Assembly: GCA_011391495.1 (NCBI GenBank)
Contig: JAABQK010000002.1
Span: forward strand, 285,825 to 349,824
Length of the DNA: 64,000 nucleotides
Source: Hydrogenophaga sp.
GTDB taxonomy: Bacteria; Pseudomonadota; Gammaproteobacteria; Burkholderiales; Burkholderiaceae_C
Direction of reading: 5' to 3'
In this document: positions 32,982-43,141 of the stretch, in pieces
Layout: every line of letters begins with the position of its first letter
Numbering within the stretch: position 1 is the first letter of the stretch
Notes under the pieces: generated by a model
What the model saw: the letters and a program-made list of their open reading frames with translations, nothing else
Databases searched by the model: none
What the model was told of the DNA's origin: nothing
Position numbers and translations under genes: made by a program

Positions 32982-34379
32982 TCAGCGTCCGGGCAAACGC
33001 ACCTGTACCGCCAGCCCTGGCAACGCGTTGCGCACGGCGAACGTGCCGCCATGCGCCTGCGCCACGAGCTTGCAGAGATACAGCCCCAGGCCCACACCAC
33101 CCTGGGCGCGGGTGCGCGCGGTGTCGGGGCGGTAGAAGGGTTCCGCGAGGTGGGACAGTTGGTCTTCGGGCACGCCGGGGCCGTGGTCGCGCACCTCGAT
33201 CTGGATGCCCTGCCCCGCGGTGCTGATGTGCAGCTCGGGCGGCTGCGGTGCGTCGGCGCTGTGGCGCAGCGCGTTGTCGAGCAGGTTGCGCAGCAGCAGG
33301 CGCATGCGCGCCGGGTCGAGCGACAGCATGGGCAGGTCTGGCGCGGCCTGAAAGACGATCTCGGGACGGGTGCCCGGTCGCTCCGGCTGGCGCGCAAGCA
33401 CATCGGCGACGACCTCGGCCGCGAGTGCGGCCGGCGCCACCGGCTCGCGTTGCAGCGCGGCGTGGCGGCTGGCCAGGCGCTCGCTTTCGAGCAGGTCGGC
33501 GATGAGGCCGGCCATGTCCTGCAGGTCGCGCAGCAGGGCTTCGCGCTGCGGGTTCACCTCGGCGGTCTCGGGCAGCAGTTCGGTGTTGAGCCGGGCGCGG
33601 GTGAGCGGGCTGCGCAGTTCGTGGCTGATGGCGAGCAGCAGCGCGCGCTTGGCGTCGAGCATCTGCCGGATGTCGGTGCCCATGGTGTTGATGGTGGCGG
33701 CGAGCTGACCGAGCTCGTCAGGCCGGTCGGCATGGCGCACGGGGATGGGCTGGGCGAAATCACCGGCGCCGAAGCGGCGCGCCCCGGCACCGATGTCGTC
33801 CAGCGGGCGCAGCAGGCGGCGCACGTACAGGAACGCCAGCAGCGTGAGCACCAGCAGCACGGTGAGCGTGTAGCCGATCAGGCGCGGGCGGCGCTCGAAG
33901 GCGTCTTCGTTGATGCCGAAGGCGATGGTGTGGCCATCGGCCGTGCGGCGCTGCAGCAGGCCCTGCCAGCCCGGGTCTGCGGCCCATTCGGCACCGCGCC
34001 ACCGGGCTTCCCGCGGCGGCTCGCCACGCAGCCGGTCGGGCCGATCCTGCCCGGGGTGGGAACGCCAGTTGACCTGCGGGCCGGCGATGTGCACCGTGAC
34101 CGGCAGGCGTTCGGCGAGAGCCCGTGCGCGCTCGATGCTGGGCGGCTGGCCCGGCACGGCGATGTCGGTGGCCAGCCGGTCGACATAGTCCATGAGCAGC
34201 GGGCGCGCGGCTTCGCGCCAGCCCACCGAAAACGCTTTCTGCGCACCGCTGATGAAGGTGAACGCCATGGCCAGCGCCAGCAGCAGGAACACCAGCACCA
34301 GGCGCAGCTTGATGGAGTGGCCGAGCGCGTGGCGTGCGCGCCGGTGCCAGGGATGCTTCTCCGTGACCGCGTCGCTCAT
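32982..34379 (-). CDS. Sensor histidine kinase
   Basis: A 465-aa membrane kinase. Membrane segments are at about 24-45 and 168-187, enclosing a periplasmic sensor region of about 120 residues. HAMP follows (RRLLRPLDDIGAGARRFGAGD), then the HisKA box with the phosphorylated histidine at H253 (AISHELRSPLTR), the N box RNLLDNALRHS, and G boxes DHGPGVPE and GVGLGLYLCK. It is of the CpxA/RstB-like class. Its ATG overlaps the stop of the response regulator gene (ATGA), so the two are coupled. Confidence 0.94.
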   Translation of the reverse strand: MSDAVTEKHPWHRRARHALGHSIKLRLVLVFLLLALAMAFTFISGAQKAFSVGWREAARPLLMDYVDRLATDIAVPGQPPSIERARALAERLPVTVHIAGPQVNWRSHPGQDRPDRLRGEPPREARWRGAEWAADPGWQGLLQRRTADGHTIAFGINEDAFERRPRLIGYTLTVLLVLTLLAFLYVRRLLRPLDDIGAGARRFGAGDFAQPIPVRHADRPDELGQLAATINTMGTDIRQMLDAKRALLLAISHELRSPLTRARLNTELLPETAEVNPQREALLRDLQDMAGLIADLLESERLASRHAALQREPVAPAALAAEVVADVLARQPERPGTRPEIVFQAAPDLPMLSLDPARMRLLLRNLLDNALRHSADAPQPPELHISTAGQGIQIEVRDHGPGVPEDQLSHLAEPFYRPDTARTRAQGGVGLGLYLCKLVAQAHGGTFAVRNALPGLAVQVRLPGR

Positions 34380-35089
34380 GACGGCAGGCGGCGCAGCGCG
34401 AGCGAGTAGCCAGCGTTGCGCAGCGTCTTGATGCAGTCCAGCGGCTCCAGCTTCCTGCGCAGGCGGCTGATCACGATGTCGACCGCGCGGGTGTAGAGAT
34501 CGGCCTCGTGGCCGCGCAGCTGGTTGAGGATGTCGTCGCGGCTGAACACCTTGCCCGGATCGCGGGCGAGCAACAGCAGCAACTCGTATTCGGTGCCGGT
34601 GAGCTCGACTTCTGTTCCCAGGCGCGACACGCTGCGGCGCGCGGTGTCGAGCGTCAGACCTTCGAAACGCAGTTCGTGGTGTCCGTTCCCGCTGCTGGCC
34701 GCGGCGCCCGTCCCTGGGTGGCCATTGGCCGTGCGCCGGCGCAGCACGGTCTGCAGGCGCGCCACGAGCTCACGCGGCTCGAAGGGCTTGGGCAGGTAAT
34801 CGTCGGCCCCGAGTTCGAGGCCGACCACGCGGTCCATCACGTCGCCGCGCGCGGTGAGCATGACGATGGGAATGTCGCTCTCCTTGCGGATGGTGCGGCA
34901 GAGTTCGAAGCCGTCCATCTCGGGCAGCATCACGTCCAGGATGGCGGCGTCGAAATGCCCGTTGCGCAACAGGGCCAGGCCGGCGCTGGGGCGCAGCGCG
35001 TGGGTCAGCGCCAGCTCGAAGCGCTGGAAGTACGTCGCCAGCGGTGGTCCGAGCTGTTCGTCGTCGTCAATCAGCAGGATGCGGTGCAT
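34376..35089 (-). CDS. OmpR-family response regulator
   Basis: A 237-aa regulator: receiver domain (1-120) with the acidic pocket DDD (8-10), phospho-acceptor D52 in AAILDVMLPEMDG and the lysine in PKPF; then a winged-helix DNA-binding domain (about 140-235) with LTGTEYELLLLLARDPGKVFSRDDIL and VDIVISRLRRKLEP. It is followed by its kinase and preceded, 44 bases away, by a Spy-like lipoprotein gene, an arrangement like cpxP-cpxRA that suggests an envelope-stress system. Confidence 0.94.
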   Translation of the reverse strand: MHRILLIDDDEQLGPPLATYFQRFELALTHALRPSAGLALLRNGHFDAAILDVMLPEMDGFELCRTIRKESDIPIVMLTARGDVMDRVVGLELGADDYLPKPFEPRELVARLQTVLRRRTANGHPGTGAAASSGNGHHELRFEGLTLDTARRSVSRLGTEVELTGTEYELLLLLARDPGKVFSRDDILNQLRGHEADLYTRAVDIVISRLRRKLEPLDCIKTLRNAGYSLALRRLPS

Positions 35090-35133
35090 CGGCTCATTCT
35101 GACAGGGCGCGGTGGCGCACGATCAGCCGGCGA

Positions 35134-35607
35134 TCAACCGCGGCCCCACCAGCCGTGGCCGCGTTTCTCCATCTTCTCGCGCACCTGCTTCTGCTGCTCG
35201 GGGTTGAGGCTGTCGTAGAAGTCGGCCAGTGCGGCAATCACTTTCGGACCACCGGCCTGCACCACCTGGGTCTTCTGGTCCAGCAGGGCCTGGGCGCGGG
35301 TGCGGTCGAACTTGTCACCGGCCACGAGGGCCTTCATTTCGGTGCGCGGGCCGGCGCTGTCGCCGCGCATGGCCTTGCGCTGGACGATGAGTTCGTCGGC
35401 CAGCACCCCGAGCTTCTGCTTCTGGGCTTCGTTCAGATCGAGTTTGCTGCTGATGCGTTCGATGGCTTTGCCACGCATCTCGACGACGCGCTCGTCGCTC
35501 ATGGCGCCCCGTTCGTGGTGGCCACGCGAGCCGCAGGCCGTGAGGCCACCCATCAGAAGCGTGGCGCCGGCGAGGCCGATGAGGGTTTTCTGGATCCAGG
35601 ATTTCAT
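35134..35607 (-). CDS. Spy/CpxP-like periplasmic lipoprotein
   Basis: A 157-aa protein with a lipoprotein signal peptide (lipobox LTAC, lipidated C25). The mature part is helical with the Spy/CpxP LTxxQ-like pattern: LDLNEAQKQKLGVLADEL near residue 56 and DSLNPEQQKQVREKMEKRG near the end. In the family this fold acts as a periplasmic chaperone or as a feedback inhibitor of the Cpx-type kinase. Being first in line before the regulator and kinase genes supports a feedback role. The histidine/glycine-rich ends (RGHHERG and RGHGWWGRG) could bind metal. Confidence 0.82.
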   Translation of the reverse strand: MKSWIQKTLIGLAGATLLMGGLTACGSRGHHERGAMSDERVVEMRGKAIERISSKLDLNEAQKQKLGVLADELIVQRKAMRGDSAGPRTEMKALVAGDKFDRTRAQALLDQKTQVVQAGGPKVIAALADFYDSLNPEQQKQVREKMEKRGHGWWGRG

Positions 35608-35848
35608 GACGGGGGTCCTTTCAGAACCTTGTTGAACATGTGCGTCATGGTGCCCAGGGGCGCCGCACGGCGGGTGTCAGCGCAGTTTCGGTTTTTTTCG
35701 TTTTGTATCGGCGCTACCCGACCGGCCGCTGTCATGGCAACGCCACGAACCTGTCGCGGCACCTTCAAACGGGCCGGTCAGAGTGACCAGGCCGTGACCA
35801 CCGGTGGTCATGGCATGACCCTGCTCATTCTTCTACGACACAACGAAC

Positions 35849-37195
35849 ATGAAACACGCCCTCCTCCCCCTGGCTCTGGCCCTTTCGGCCCTTCCGCTGG
35901 CCGCCCAGGCCCAGACCGCCTTCCCTGCCACGCTGACGGGGCACGCCGTGCTGCCGGCGCAGAGCTTCGTTGCCGCGCCCCGCGCCGCACCGGCCGACCT
36001 GCAGACCAGCGGCAAGTTCACCACGGGCAAACGCGTGGAAGCCATCGGTACGGTCGAAGGCCAGTCGGCCGGCCGCCCCACCGGCGTGTCGCTGCCGTTC
36101 AGGGGCCAGCCGGTGCAGGGCCACTCGGGCATCCGGCGCATGGCCGACGGCAGCTACTGGCTGCTGACCGACAACGGCGCCGGCTCGAAGGCCAACTCGC
36201 CCGACTTCATGCTGTTCCTCAACCGCTACACCGTGGACTTCAAGAGCGGACAGTTCAAGCGGCTGGAGACGGTGTTCCTGCACGATCCGGACAAGAAGGT
36301 GCCGTTCCGCATCGTCCACGAGGGCACGAGACAGCGCTTTCTGACCGGCTCGGACTTCGACACCGAGAGCTTCCAGATCGCCGGTGGCTCGATCTGGATC
36401 GGCGACGAGTTCGGCCCGTTCCTCATCAAGGCCGACATGAAGGGCCGCGTGCAGGCCGTGTTTGAAACCCAGGTGGACGGCAAGACCGTGGTCTCGCCCG
36501 ACCATCCGTCGGTGACCACGCCCGGCGCCCCCGGCGCCGCGGTGAAGTTCCAGGTGCGCCGCTCCAAGGGCTACGAGGGCATGGCGGCGTCGACCGACGG
36601 CAGCAAGCTCTACGCCCTGCTCGAAGGCGCGCTGTGGGACGAGGCCGCCAAGGCCCCCGAGTCGCTGGATGGCAAGCAGTTCCTGCGGGTACTGGAGTTC
36701 GACGTGAAAGCGGAGAAGTGGACCGGCCGCCACTGGAAATACGTGATGGACGCGAACCACCACGCGATCGGTGACTTCAACATGATCGACGCCACCACGG
36801 GCATGGTCATCGAACGCGACAACGGCGAAGGCACGGCCGACAAGGCGTGTCCCGAAGGCCAGAAGCGCACCGACTGCTTCCACGACCTGGCCAAGTTCAA
36901 GCGGATCTACAAGGTGGAGCTGAGTGACGCCAACGCCGGCGGTCCGCTGCGCAAGATCGGCTATGTCGACCTGATGGCCATGGCCGACCCGGCCGGGCTC
37001 GCCCGCAAGCCATTGACCAACGGCATGCTGACCTTCCCCTTCTTCACGATCGAGAACGTGGACGTGGTGGACGCGAAGCACATCGTGGTCGGCAACGACA
37101 ACAACCTGCCGTTCTCCAGCAGCCGCGAGCCCAACAAGGCGGACGACAACGAGCTGATCCTGCTGGAAGTGGGCGACTTCCTGAGCGCCCGCTGA
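35849..37195 (+). CDS. Esterase-like phytase-family secreted protein
   Basis: A 448-aa protein with a Sec signal peptide (MKHALLPLALALSALPLAAQAQ). It belongs to the esterase-like activity of phytase family: RGQPVQGHSGIRRMADGSYW, TDNGAGSKANSPDFML, SFQIAGGSIWIGDEFGPFLI, GYEGMAASTDGSKLYALLEG and FTIENVDVVDAKHIVVGNDNN are its conserved blocks, which form a beta-propeller. Members are extracytoplasmic phosphatases or esterases; the substrate here is unknown. The gene is alone, after a 241-base gap in which I see no gene. Confidence 0.85.
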   Translation: MKHALLPLALALSALPLAAQAQTAFPATLTGHAVLPAQSFVAAPRAAPADLQTSGKFTTGKRVEAIGTVEGQSAGRPTGVSLPFRGQPVQGHSGIRRMADGSYWLLTDNGAGSKANSPDFMLFLNRYTVDFKSGQFKRLETVFLHDPDKKVPFRIVHEGTRQRFLTGSDFDTESFQIAGGSIWIGDEFGPFLIKADMKGRVQAVFETQVDGKTVVSPDHPSVTTPGAPGAAVKFQVRRSKGYEGMAASTDGSKLYALLEGALWDEAAKAPESLDGKQFLRVLEFDVKAEKWTGRHWKYVMDANHHAIGDFNMIDATTGMVIERDNGEGTADKACPEGQKRTDCFHDLAKFKRIYKVELSDANAGGPLRKIGYVDLMAMADPAGLARKPLTNGMLTFPFFTIENVDVVDAKHIVVGNDNNLPFSSSREPNKADDNELILLEVGDFLSAR

Positions 37196-37220
37196 GCGGC
37201 ACGCTGGTAGCGAAAAAGGT

Positions 37221-37254
37221 CCGCAGACACCGCCATTCCGGGCGGTGTCTGCGG
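37221..37254. terminator. Long hairpin between convergent genes
   Basis: CCGCAGACACCGCC and GGCGGTGTCTGCGG form a perfect 14-bp stem with a 6-base loop. There is no strong T-run on either side, but its place between two convergent genes suggests termination or mRNA 3' end protection. Confidence 0.7.
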
Positions 37255-37286
37255 GCCTTGTCCAGCGGACGCCGCGGGATCGCCGG

Positions 37287-38285
37287 TCAGAACACTTCCG
37301 TGTCCACCTCGCTGTTGGCCTGGGCGTTGTAGCGGTCACCCTGCACGGTGTGCTGGTTGATGAGCGCGTCAAGCCGGGCCATGACATCGGCACCCAGCCT
37401 GACGCTCGCAGCGCCCAGGTCGTCCTGCAGATGGTCCACGCTGGTGGTGCCGGGGATGGGCAGGATGTCGTCGCCCCGGTGCAGCAGCCAGGCAATGGCG
37501 AGCTGCGCGGGGGTGCAGCCCACTTCCTGCGCGATGGCCTGGTAGCCTGGCAGCAACCTGCGGTTGGCGGCGTAGTGGTCGGGTGCGAAGCGCGGCATGC
37601 TGCGGCGGATGTCCTTGACGTCGAACGCGCTCACGTCCAGCTCGCCGCACAGGAAACCGCGCGCCACCGGGCTGAAGGCCACGAAGGCAACACCGAGTTC
37701 GCGGCAGGCGTCGAGCACCGCAATTTCAGGGTTTCGCGTCCAGAGCGAATACTCGGTCTGCAACGCGGTGACGGGGTGCACCGCGTGCGCCCTGCGCAGG
37801 GTGGCAGCCGACACTTCGGACAGGCCGATGGACCGGATCTTGCCGGCTCGCACCAGATCACCCAGCGCGCCCACGCTGTCTTCGATCGGCACCTGCTTGT
37901 CCCAGCGGTGCAGGTAGTAGAGGTCGATCACGTCGGTCTGCAGCCGCTGCAGCGCGGCTTCGCAGGTGGCCTTGATGGTCTCGGGCCGGCCGTCGATCAC
38001 CCGGACTTTCACGCCGTCGGCATTGGGCACACCCGTCATGCCGCATTTGCTGGCCAGGGTGAACTTCGAGCGGTGATGGCTCAGGTATTTGCCCACCAGG
38101 GTTTCGCTGGCACCAAAGCCATAGAGGGCGGCGGTGTCGAAGTGGGTCACGCCCGCATCCAGCGCGGCCAGCAGCAAGCGCTCGGCCTGCTGCTCGGAAA
38201 CAGGAGCGCCATAGGCGTGGCAGATGTTCATGCAGCCCAGGCCGATGGCACTGACGCTGAAAGGGCCGAGCTGGCGTTGTTGCAT
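37287..38285 (-). CDS. Aldo-keto reductase
   Basis: A 332-aa (beta/alpha)8 oxidoreductase using NADPH. The catalytic tetrad is visible: D50 and Y55 (FDTAALYG), K80 (LASKCG) and H126 (YYLHRWD). The cofactor-binding part is AFVAFSPVARGFL and ILPIPGTTSVDHLQDDLGA. It is of the YajO/AKR13-like class; substrate unknown. Convergent with the phytase-like gene, and 29 bases after the DUF599 gene on the same strand. Confidence 0.9.
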   Translation of the reverse strand: MQQRQLGPFSVSAIGLGCMNICHAYGAPVSEQQAERLLLAALDAGVTHFDTAALYGFGASETLVGKYLSHHRSKFTLASKCGMTGVPNADGVKVRVIDGRPETIKATCEAALQRLQTDVIDLYYLHRWDKQVPIEDSVGALGDLVRAGKIRSIGLSEVSAATLRRAHAVHPVTALQTEYSLWTRNPEIAVLDACRELGVAFVAFSPVARGFLCGELDVSAFDVKDIRRSMPRFAPDHYAANRRLLPGYQAIAQEVGCTPAQLAIAWLLHRGDDILPIPGTTSVDHLQDDLGAASVRLGADVMARLDALINQHTVQGDRYNAQANSEVDTEVF

Positions 38286-38314
38286 GCGAGGAGGTCCGGA
38301 TAGATTCCGCTGGG

Positions 38315-38962
38315 TCAGTCCACCGTGATGTCGGCAGGCTGGTCAAAGAAATGCAGGGCCACCATGAGCAGCACCGTGACCACCGGCATGGCCAGTGGGT
38401 GCACCACGCCCACGGCCAGCGGAGCCACCATCAGGAACAGGCGCAGACCCCAGCTGTAGAGCAGTCCGGCCCGGTGCACATGGTGCACCGCCGCCGGCGT
38501 GAAGGTGTTGCGCTCGGGGCTTGCGGCGGGCATCGACATGATGAAGCTCGCATGCCCGAAATGCCGCATGGCCATGGCGGAACACACGTAGGAGGCGAAC
38601 AGGGTCAGCAACAGCATGGCCTGCAGGCTGGTGTGCAGCAGGTCCACCGGGCTGCCCGTGGTCAGCTTGCCCGCCAGCGCGCTGCCGGCCACGCTCACCG
38701 TGGCCATCACGGCCAGCGCAGAAGTGGAGGCCGAGATGGTGGCGGACATCAGCGAGTTGCGCAGCGCCTGCACGGCCACGATCTCGAATCCGGGTTGTGC
38801 CGACATGGCCGCCACCCAGTGCAGGCGCACCCTGGCGTTGGCGTGGCGGGCAAAGCGCATGGGATCGCGCCGCCCGATGACATGCACACGCGCCTCATAG
38901 GCCATCAGCAGGACCAGGCTGCACGCCACAGCCACCCAGGAGATCATCGGTTCGGACCACAT
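38315..38962 (-). CDS. DUF599 family membrane protein
   Basis: A 215-aa protein with four predicted membrane segments (about 6-22, 72-95, 112-132 and 170-205). The N-terminal YEARVHVIGRRDPMRFARHANARVRLHWV and the segment VQALRNSLMSATISASTSALAV identify DUF599 (quoted in part). Function is unknown in the family. It is in line with the aldo-keto reductase downstream, and 37 bases separate its start from the end of the pmd operon. Confidence 0.82.
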   Translation of the reverse strand: MWSEPMISWVAVACSLVLLMAYEARVHVIGRRDPMRFARHANARVRLHWVAAMSAQPGFEIVAVQALRNSLMSATISASTSALAVMATVSVAGSALAGKLTTGSPVDLLHTSLQAMLLLTLFASYVCSAMAMRHFGHASFIMSMPAASPERNTFTPAAVHHVHRAGLLYSWGLRLFLMVAPLAVGVVHPLAMPVVTVLLMVALHFFDQPADITVD

Positions 38963-38999
38963 GCCGTCGATGATAAGCCCCGCCGGTGGACGAGCAGGC

Positions 39000-39953
39000 T
39001 CAGGCCAGCTGCTGTTCCAGCTGGTGCAGCACCTGGTAGCAGTTGAACACCTGCGCCACGCTGGAATTGGGTTCGCGGCCCTCCCGGATGGCGGCGAAGA
39101 ACTCGCGGTCCTGGAGCTCGATGCCGTTCATGGACACCGCCACCTTCGACACGTCGATCTTTTCTTCCTTGCCGGTGAACAGGTCGTCGTAGCGCGCGAT
39201 GTAGGTCGCGGTGTCACCGATGTAGCGGAAGAAGGTACCGAGCGGGCCGTCGTTGTTGAACGAGAGGCTCAGCGTGCAGATGGCGCCACTGGCAGCTTTC
39301 AGCTGGATGCTCATGTCCATGGCGATGCCCAGGTTCGGGTGGATCGGACCCTGGATGGCGTTGGCCTGCACTATCGGGCTGCCGCACTGGTAGGCGAACA
39401 GGTCCACCGTGTGCGCAGCGTGGTGCCACAGCAGGTGGTCGGTCCAGCTGCGGGCCTGGCCGAGCGCGTTGGTGTTGGTGCGGCGGAAGAAGTAGGTCTG
39501 CACATCCATCTGCTGGATGTTGAACTCACGCGCCTGGATCTTGTTGTGCACGTACTGGTGGCTGGGGTTGAAGCGGCGGGTGTGGCCGCACATGGCCACC
39601 AACCCGGTCTGCTTCTGCAGCGCCACCACGTCTTCGGCGCCCTTGAGGCTGTCGGCCAGCGGAATTTCCACCTGCACATGCTTGCCGGCCTTCAGGCAGG
39701 CCAGGGTCTGCTCGGCGTGCATCTGCGTCGGGGTGCAGAGGATGACTGCGTCCACTTCCTTCATGGCCAGGCTGTCGGCCAGGTCGGTGGTGATGTGCTG
39801 GATGCCGTATTTGTCGGCGACTTCGCGGGTCTTGTCGAGGTCGCGGCTGATGAGCGAAATCACTTCAACCCCGTCGATGTTCTGGATGCCGTCCAGGTGT
39901 TTCACGCCGAAGGCGCCTGCGCCGGCGAGGGCGACTTTGATGGTCTTGCTCAT
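39000..39953 (-). CDS. ligC: 4-carboxy-2-hydroxymuconate-6-semialdehyde dehydrogenase
   Basis: A 317-aa Gfo/Idh/MocA-type NAD(P) dehydrogenase (PmdC). It oxidises the ring-cleavage product of protocatechuate (as its hemiacetal) to 2-pyrone-4,6-dicarboxylate. The Rossmann motif is VALAGAGAFGVKH (8-20), followed by ILCTPTQMHAEQTLACLKAGKHVQVEIPLA (quoted in part), and MCGHTRRFNPSHQYV, a stretch typical of LigC. Last gene of the operon, 1 base after ligB. Confidence 0.93.
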   Translation of the reverse strand: MSKTIKVALAGAGAFGVKHLDGIQNIDGVEVISLISRDLDKTREVADKYGIQHITTDLADSLAMKEVDAVILCTPTQMHAEQTLACLKAGKHVQVEIPLADSLKGAEDVVALQKQTGLVAMCGHTRRFNPSHQYVHNKIQAREFNIQQMDVQTYFFRRTNTNALGQARSWTDHLLWHHAAHTVDLFAYQCGSPIVQANAIQGPIHPNLGIAMDMSIQLKAASGAICTLSLSFNNDGPLGTFFRYIGDTATYIARYDDLFTGKEEKIDVSKVAVSMNGIELQDREFFAAIREGREPNSSVAQVFNCYQVLHQLEQQLA

Positions 39954-39954
39954 G

Positions 39955-41263
<1,309 letters not shown>

Positions 41264-41265
41264 GA

Positions 41266-42204
41266 TCAGCCTTTCACTTCTTCGGGCCAGTAAAGGCGCA
41301 TCGGGTTGTCCACCAGCAGCTTGCGCTGCAGCTCGGCAGTCGGCGCGATGTGCGGGATGAAGTCCACCAGCAGGCCGTCGTCGGGCATGTGGTCCTTCAG
41401 GTTGGGGTGCGGCCAGTCGGTGCCCCAGAGCACGCGGTCGGGGAACTGCTCGACGATGCGGCGCGCGAACGGCACCACGTCCCGGTAAGCGGCCTGTTCG
41501 CCGTTCAGGGCCTGGGGGCCTGTGACCGACAGGCGCTCGGGGCAGCTCACCTTGCTCCAGACATTGGGGTGCTCGCGCATGAACTTCTCGAACAGCGCGA
41601 ACTGCGGACCGTCCACCGGCAGCGACACGTCGGGGCGGCCCATGTGGTCTACCACCACCGTGGTGGGCAGCGCGGTGAAGAAGTCCCACAGCTCGGGCAG
41701 GTCCACGGCTTCGAAGTAGATCACCACGTGCCAGCCGAGTTTGGCGATACGGCCGGCGATCTCCATCAGCTCGTCCTTGGGCGTGAAGTCCACCAGGCGC
41801 TTGACGAAATTGAAACGCACGCCGCGCACGCCGGCGGCGTGCAGGGCCTGCAGCTCTTCGTCCGTCACCGAGCGCTTGACTGTGGCCACGCCACGGGCCT
41901 TGCCACCAGACGAAAGACAGGCATCGACCATGGCGCGGTTGTCGGCGCCGTGGCAGGTGGCCTGCACGATGACGTTGCGGGCAAAGCCCAGGTGGTCACG
42001 CAGTGCGTACAACTCGTGCTTGCCCGCGTCGCAGGGCGTGTACTTTCGCTCGGGCGCGTAGGGGAATTCCGCCCCCGGGCCGAACACGTGGCAGTGCGCG
42101 TCCACCGCGCCGGCCGGCAGCTTGAAGGTCGGCCGGGCAGGTCCGGTGTACCAGTCCAGCCAGCCAGCGGTCTTGGTGAAGTCACCGGAAACAGGTTTGC
42201 TCAT
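41266..42204 (-). CDS. ligI: 2-pyrone-4,6-dicarboxylate hydrolase
   Basis: A 312-aa amidohydrolase-superfamily enzyme (PmdD) that opens the PDC lactone to 4-oxalomesaconate. Motifs: VDAHCHVFGPGAEFPYAPERKYTP region (quoted in part), CHGADNRAMVDACL, GVRGVRFNFVKRLVDF, VVVDHMGRPDVS and LWGTDWPHPNLKDHMPDD, with the catalytic aspartate in GTDWPHPN. It starts at the ATG at 42204; the longer frame runs into the upstream repeat. In Comamonas the same gene order EFDABC is known. Confidence 0.95.
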   Translation of the reverse strand: MSKPVSGDFTKTAGWLDWYTGPARPTFKLPAGAVDAHCHVFGPGAEFPYAPERKYTPCDAGKHELYALRDHLGFARNVIVQATCHGADNRAMVDACLSSGGKARGVATVKRSVTDEELQALHAAGVRGVRFNFVKRLVDFTPKDELMEIAGRIAKLGWHVVIYFEAVDLPELWDFFTALPTTVVVDHMGRPDVSLPVDGPQFALFEKFMREHPNVWSKVSCPERLSVTGPQALNGEQAAYRDVVPFARRIVEQFPDRVLWGTDWPHPNLKDHMPDDGLLVDFIPHIAPTAELQRKLLVDNPMRLYWPEEVKG

Positions 42205-42240
42205 TGAAGAATCTCCAGTGTGTGAAGTGACCCCAGCCGC

Positions 42241-42320
42241 GAACACCGCGGAACCGGCTCTGCCGGGCTGCTGGTGTTGCCCCCTTGAGGGGGTCGCGCG
42301 CAGCGCGGCGGGGGTGTTTT
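42241..42320 (-). repeat. Dispersed GC-rich intergenic repeat, copy 2
   Basis: In the transcript direction it begins about 10 bases after the ligK stop: ACACCCCCGCCGCGCTGCGC, GACCCCCTCAAGGGGGC, then AGCCCGGCAGAGCCGGTTCC. It forms three hairpins inside the pmd operon between ligK and ligI. Confidence 0.85.
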
Positions 42321-42328
42321 TCATTGCG

Positions 42329-43012
42329 TCAGTCGATGTATTTGAGGCCAGCCGCAGCCAGCGGCTCGCGCATCTTGTACATGTCCAGGCCCAGCACGCC
42401 CGACGCCAGCTTGGCGCGCTTCTCGCCTTCGAAGCTCTCGCGCTTGATCGCCGCTTCCAGCGTCTGCACGGCACGCGCGGCGGGCACGCAGACCACGCCG
42501 TCGTCATCGGCCACGATCACGTCACCGGGGGTCACCAGCATGCCCGCGCACACGATGGGGATGTTCACCGAGCCCAGGGTGGCCTTGATGGTGCCTTTGC
42601 TGGAAATGGCCTTGCTCCAGACCGGGAAGTTCATGCGCTGGAGTTCCTTCACATCGCGCACACCGGCGTCGATGATGAGCGCGCGCGCACCACGGGCCTG
42701 GAACGACGTGGCCAGCAGGTCGCCGAAATAGCCGTCGCTGCACTCGGCCGTGACGGCCGCCACCACGATGTCGCCGGGCTGGATCTGCTCGGCCGCGACG
42801 TGCATCATCCAGTTGTCACCGGGCTGCAGCAGCACCGTGATGGCCGTGCCGGACACCTGCACGCCGGGGTAGATGGGGCGCATGTAGGGCTTGAGCAGAC
42901 CAACGCGGCCCATGGCTTCGTGCACGGTGGCCGAGCCGAGTGCAGCGAGGCCGTCGGCCGCCGCGCGGTCGGCGCGGTTGATGTTGCGGTAGACAACGCC
43001 CAGTTCGTACAT
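42329..43012 (-). CDS. ligK: 4-carboxy-4-hydroxy-2-oxoadipate / HMG aldolase
   Basis: A 227-aa class II pyruvate aldolase on the RraA fold (PmdF). It splits 4-carboxy-4-hydroxy-2-oxoadipate into pyruvate and oxaloacetate, the last step of the 4,5-cleavage route. The signature is [20 protein letters not shown] followed by [11 protein letters not shown], where the R-D-x2-E string binds divalent metal and substrate; near the end [21 protein letters not shown]. The start [15 protein letters not shown] fits homologues. Confidence 0.95.
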   Translation of the reverse strand: MYELGVVYRNINRADRAAADGLAALGSATVHEAMGRVGLLKPYMRPIYPGVQVSGTAITVLLQPGDNWMMHVAAEQIQPGDIVVAAVTAECSDGYFGDLLATSFQARGARALIIDAGVRDVKELQRMNFPVWSKAISSKGTIKATLGSVNIPIVCAGMLVTPGDVIVADDDGVVCVPAARAVQTLEAAIKRESFEGEKRAKLASGVLGLDMYKMREPLAAAGLKYID

Positions 43013-43067
43013 CTTCTTTCTCCTCGGGTCTAAAGCTCGGTTGATCGAGCGAAGGGTTTGCTTCCAG

Positions 43068-43141
43068 GGACACCGCGGAACCGGCTTCGCCGGGCCGCTG
43101 GTGTCGCCCCCTTGGGGGTCGCGCAAAGCGCGGCGGGGGTG
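43068..43141 (-). repeat. Dispersed GC-rich intergenic repeat, copy 3
   Basis: Begins at the base after the ligJ stop codon and reads, in the transcript direction, CACCCCCGCCGCGCTTTGCGC, GACCCCCAAGGGGGC, then GCGGCCCGGCGAAGCCGGTTCC. It is the closest relative of copy 2, lying in the next gap of the same operon. Confidence 0.88.

Noticed and set aside
37221..37254. Hairpin considered as an attachment site or integron site
   Set aside because: No integrase, no second copy of the sequence in the window; its location between two convergent genes is explained by termination.
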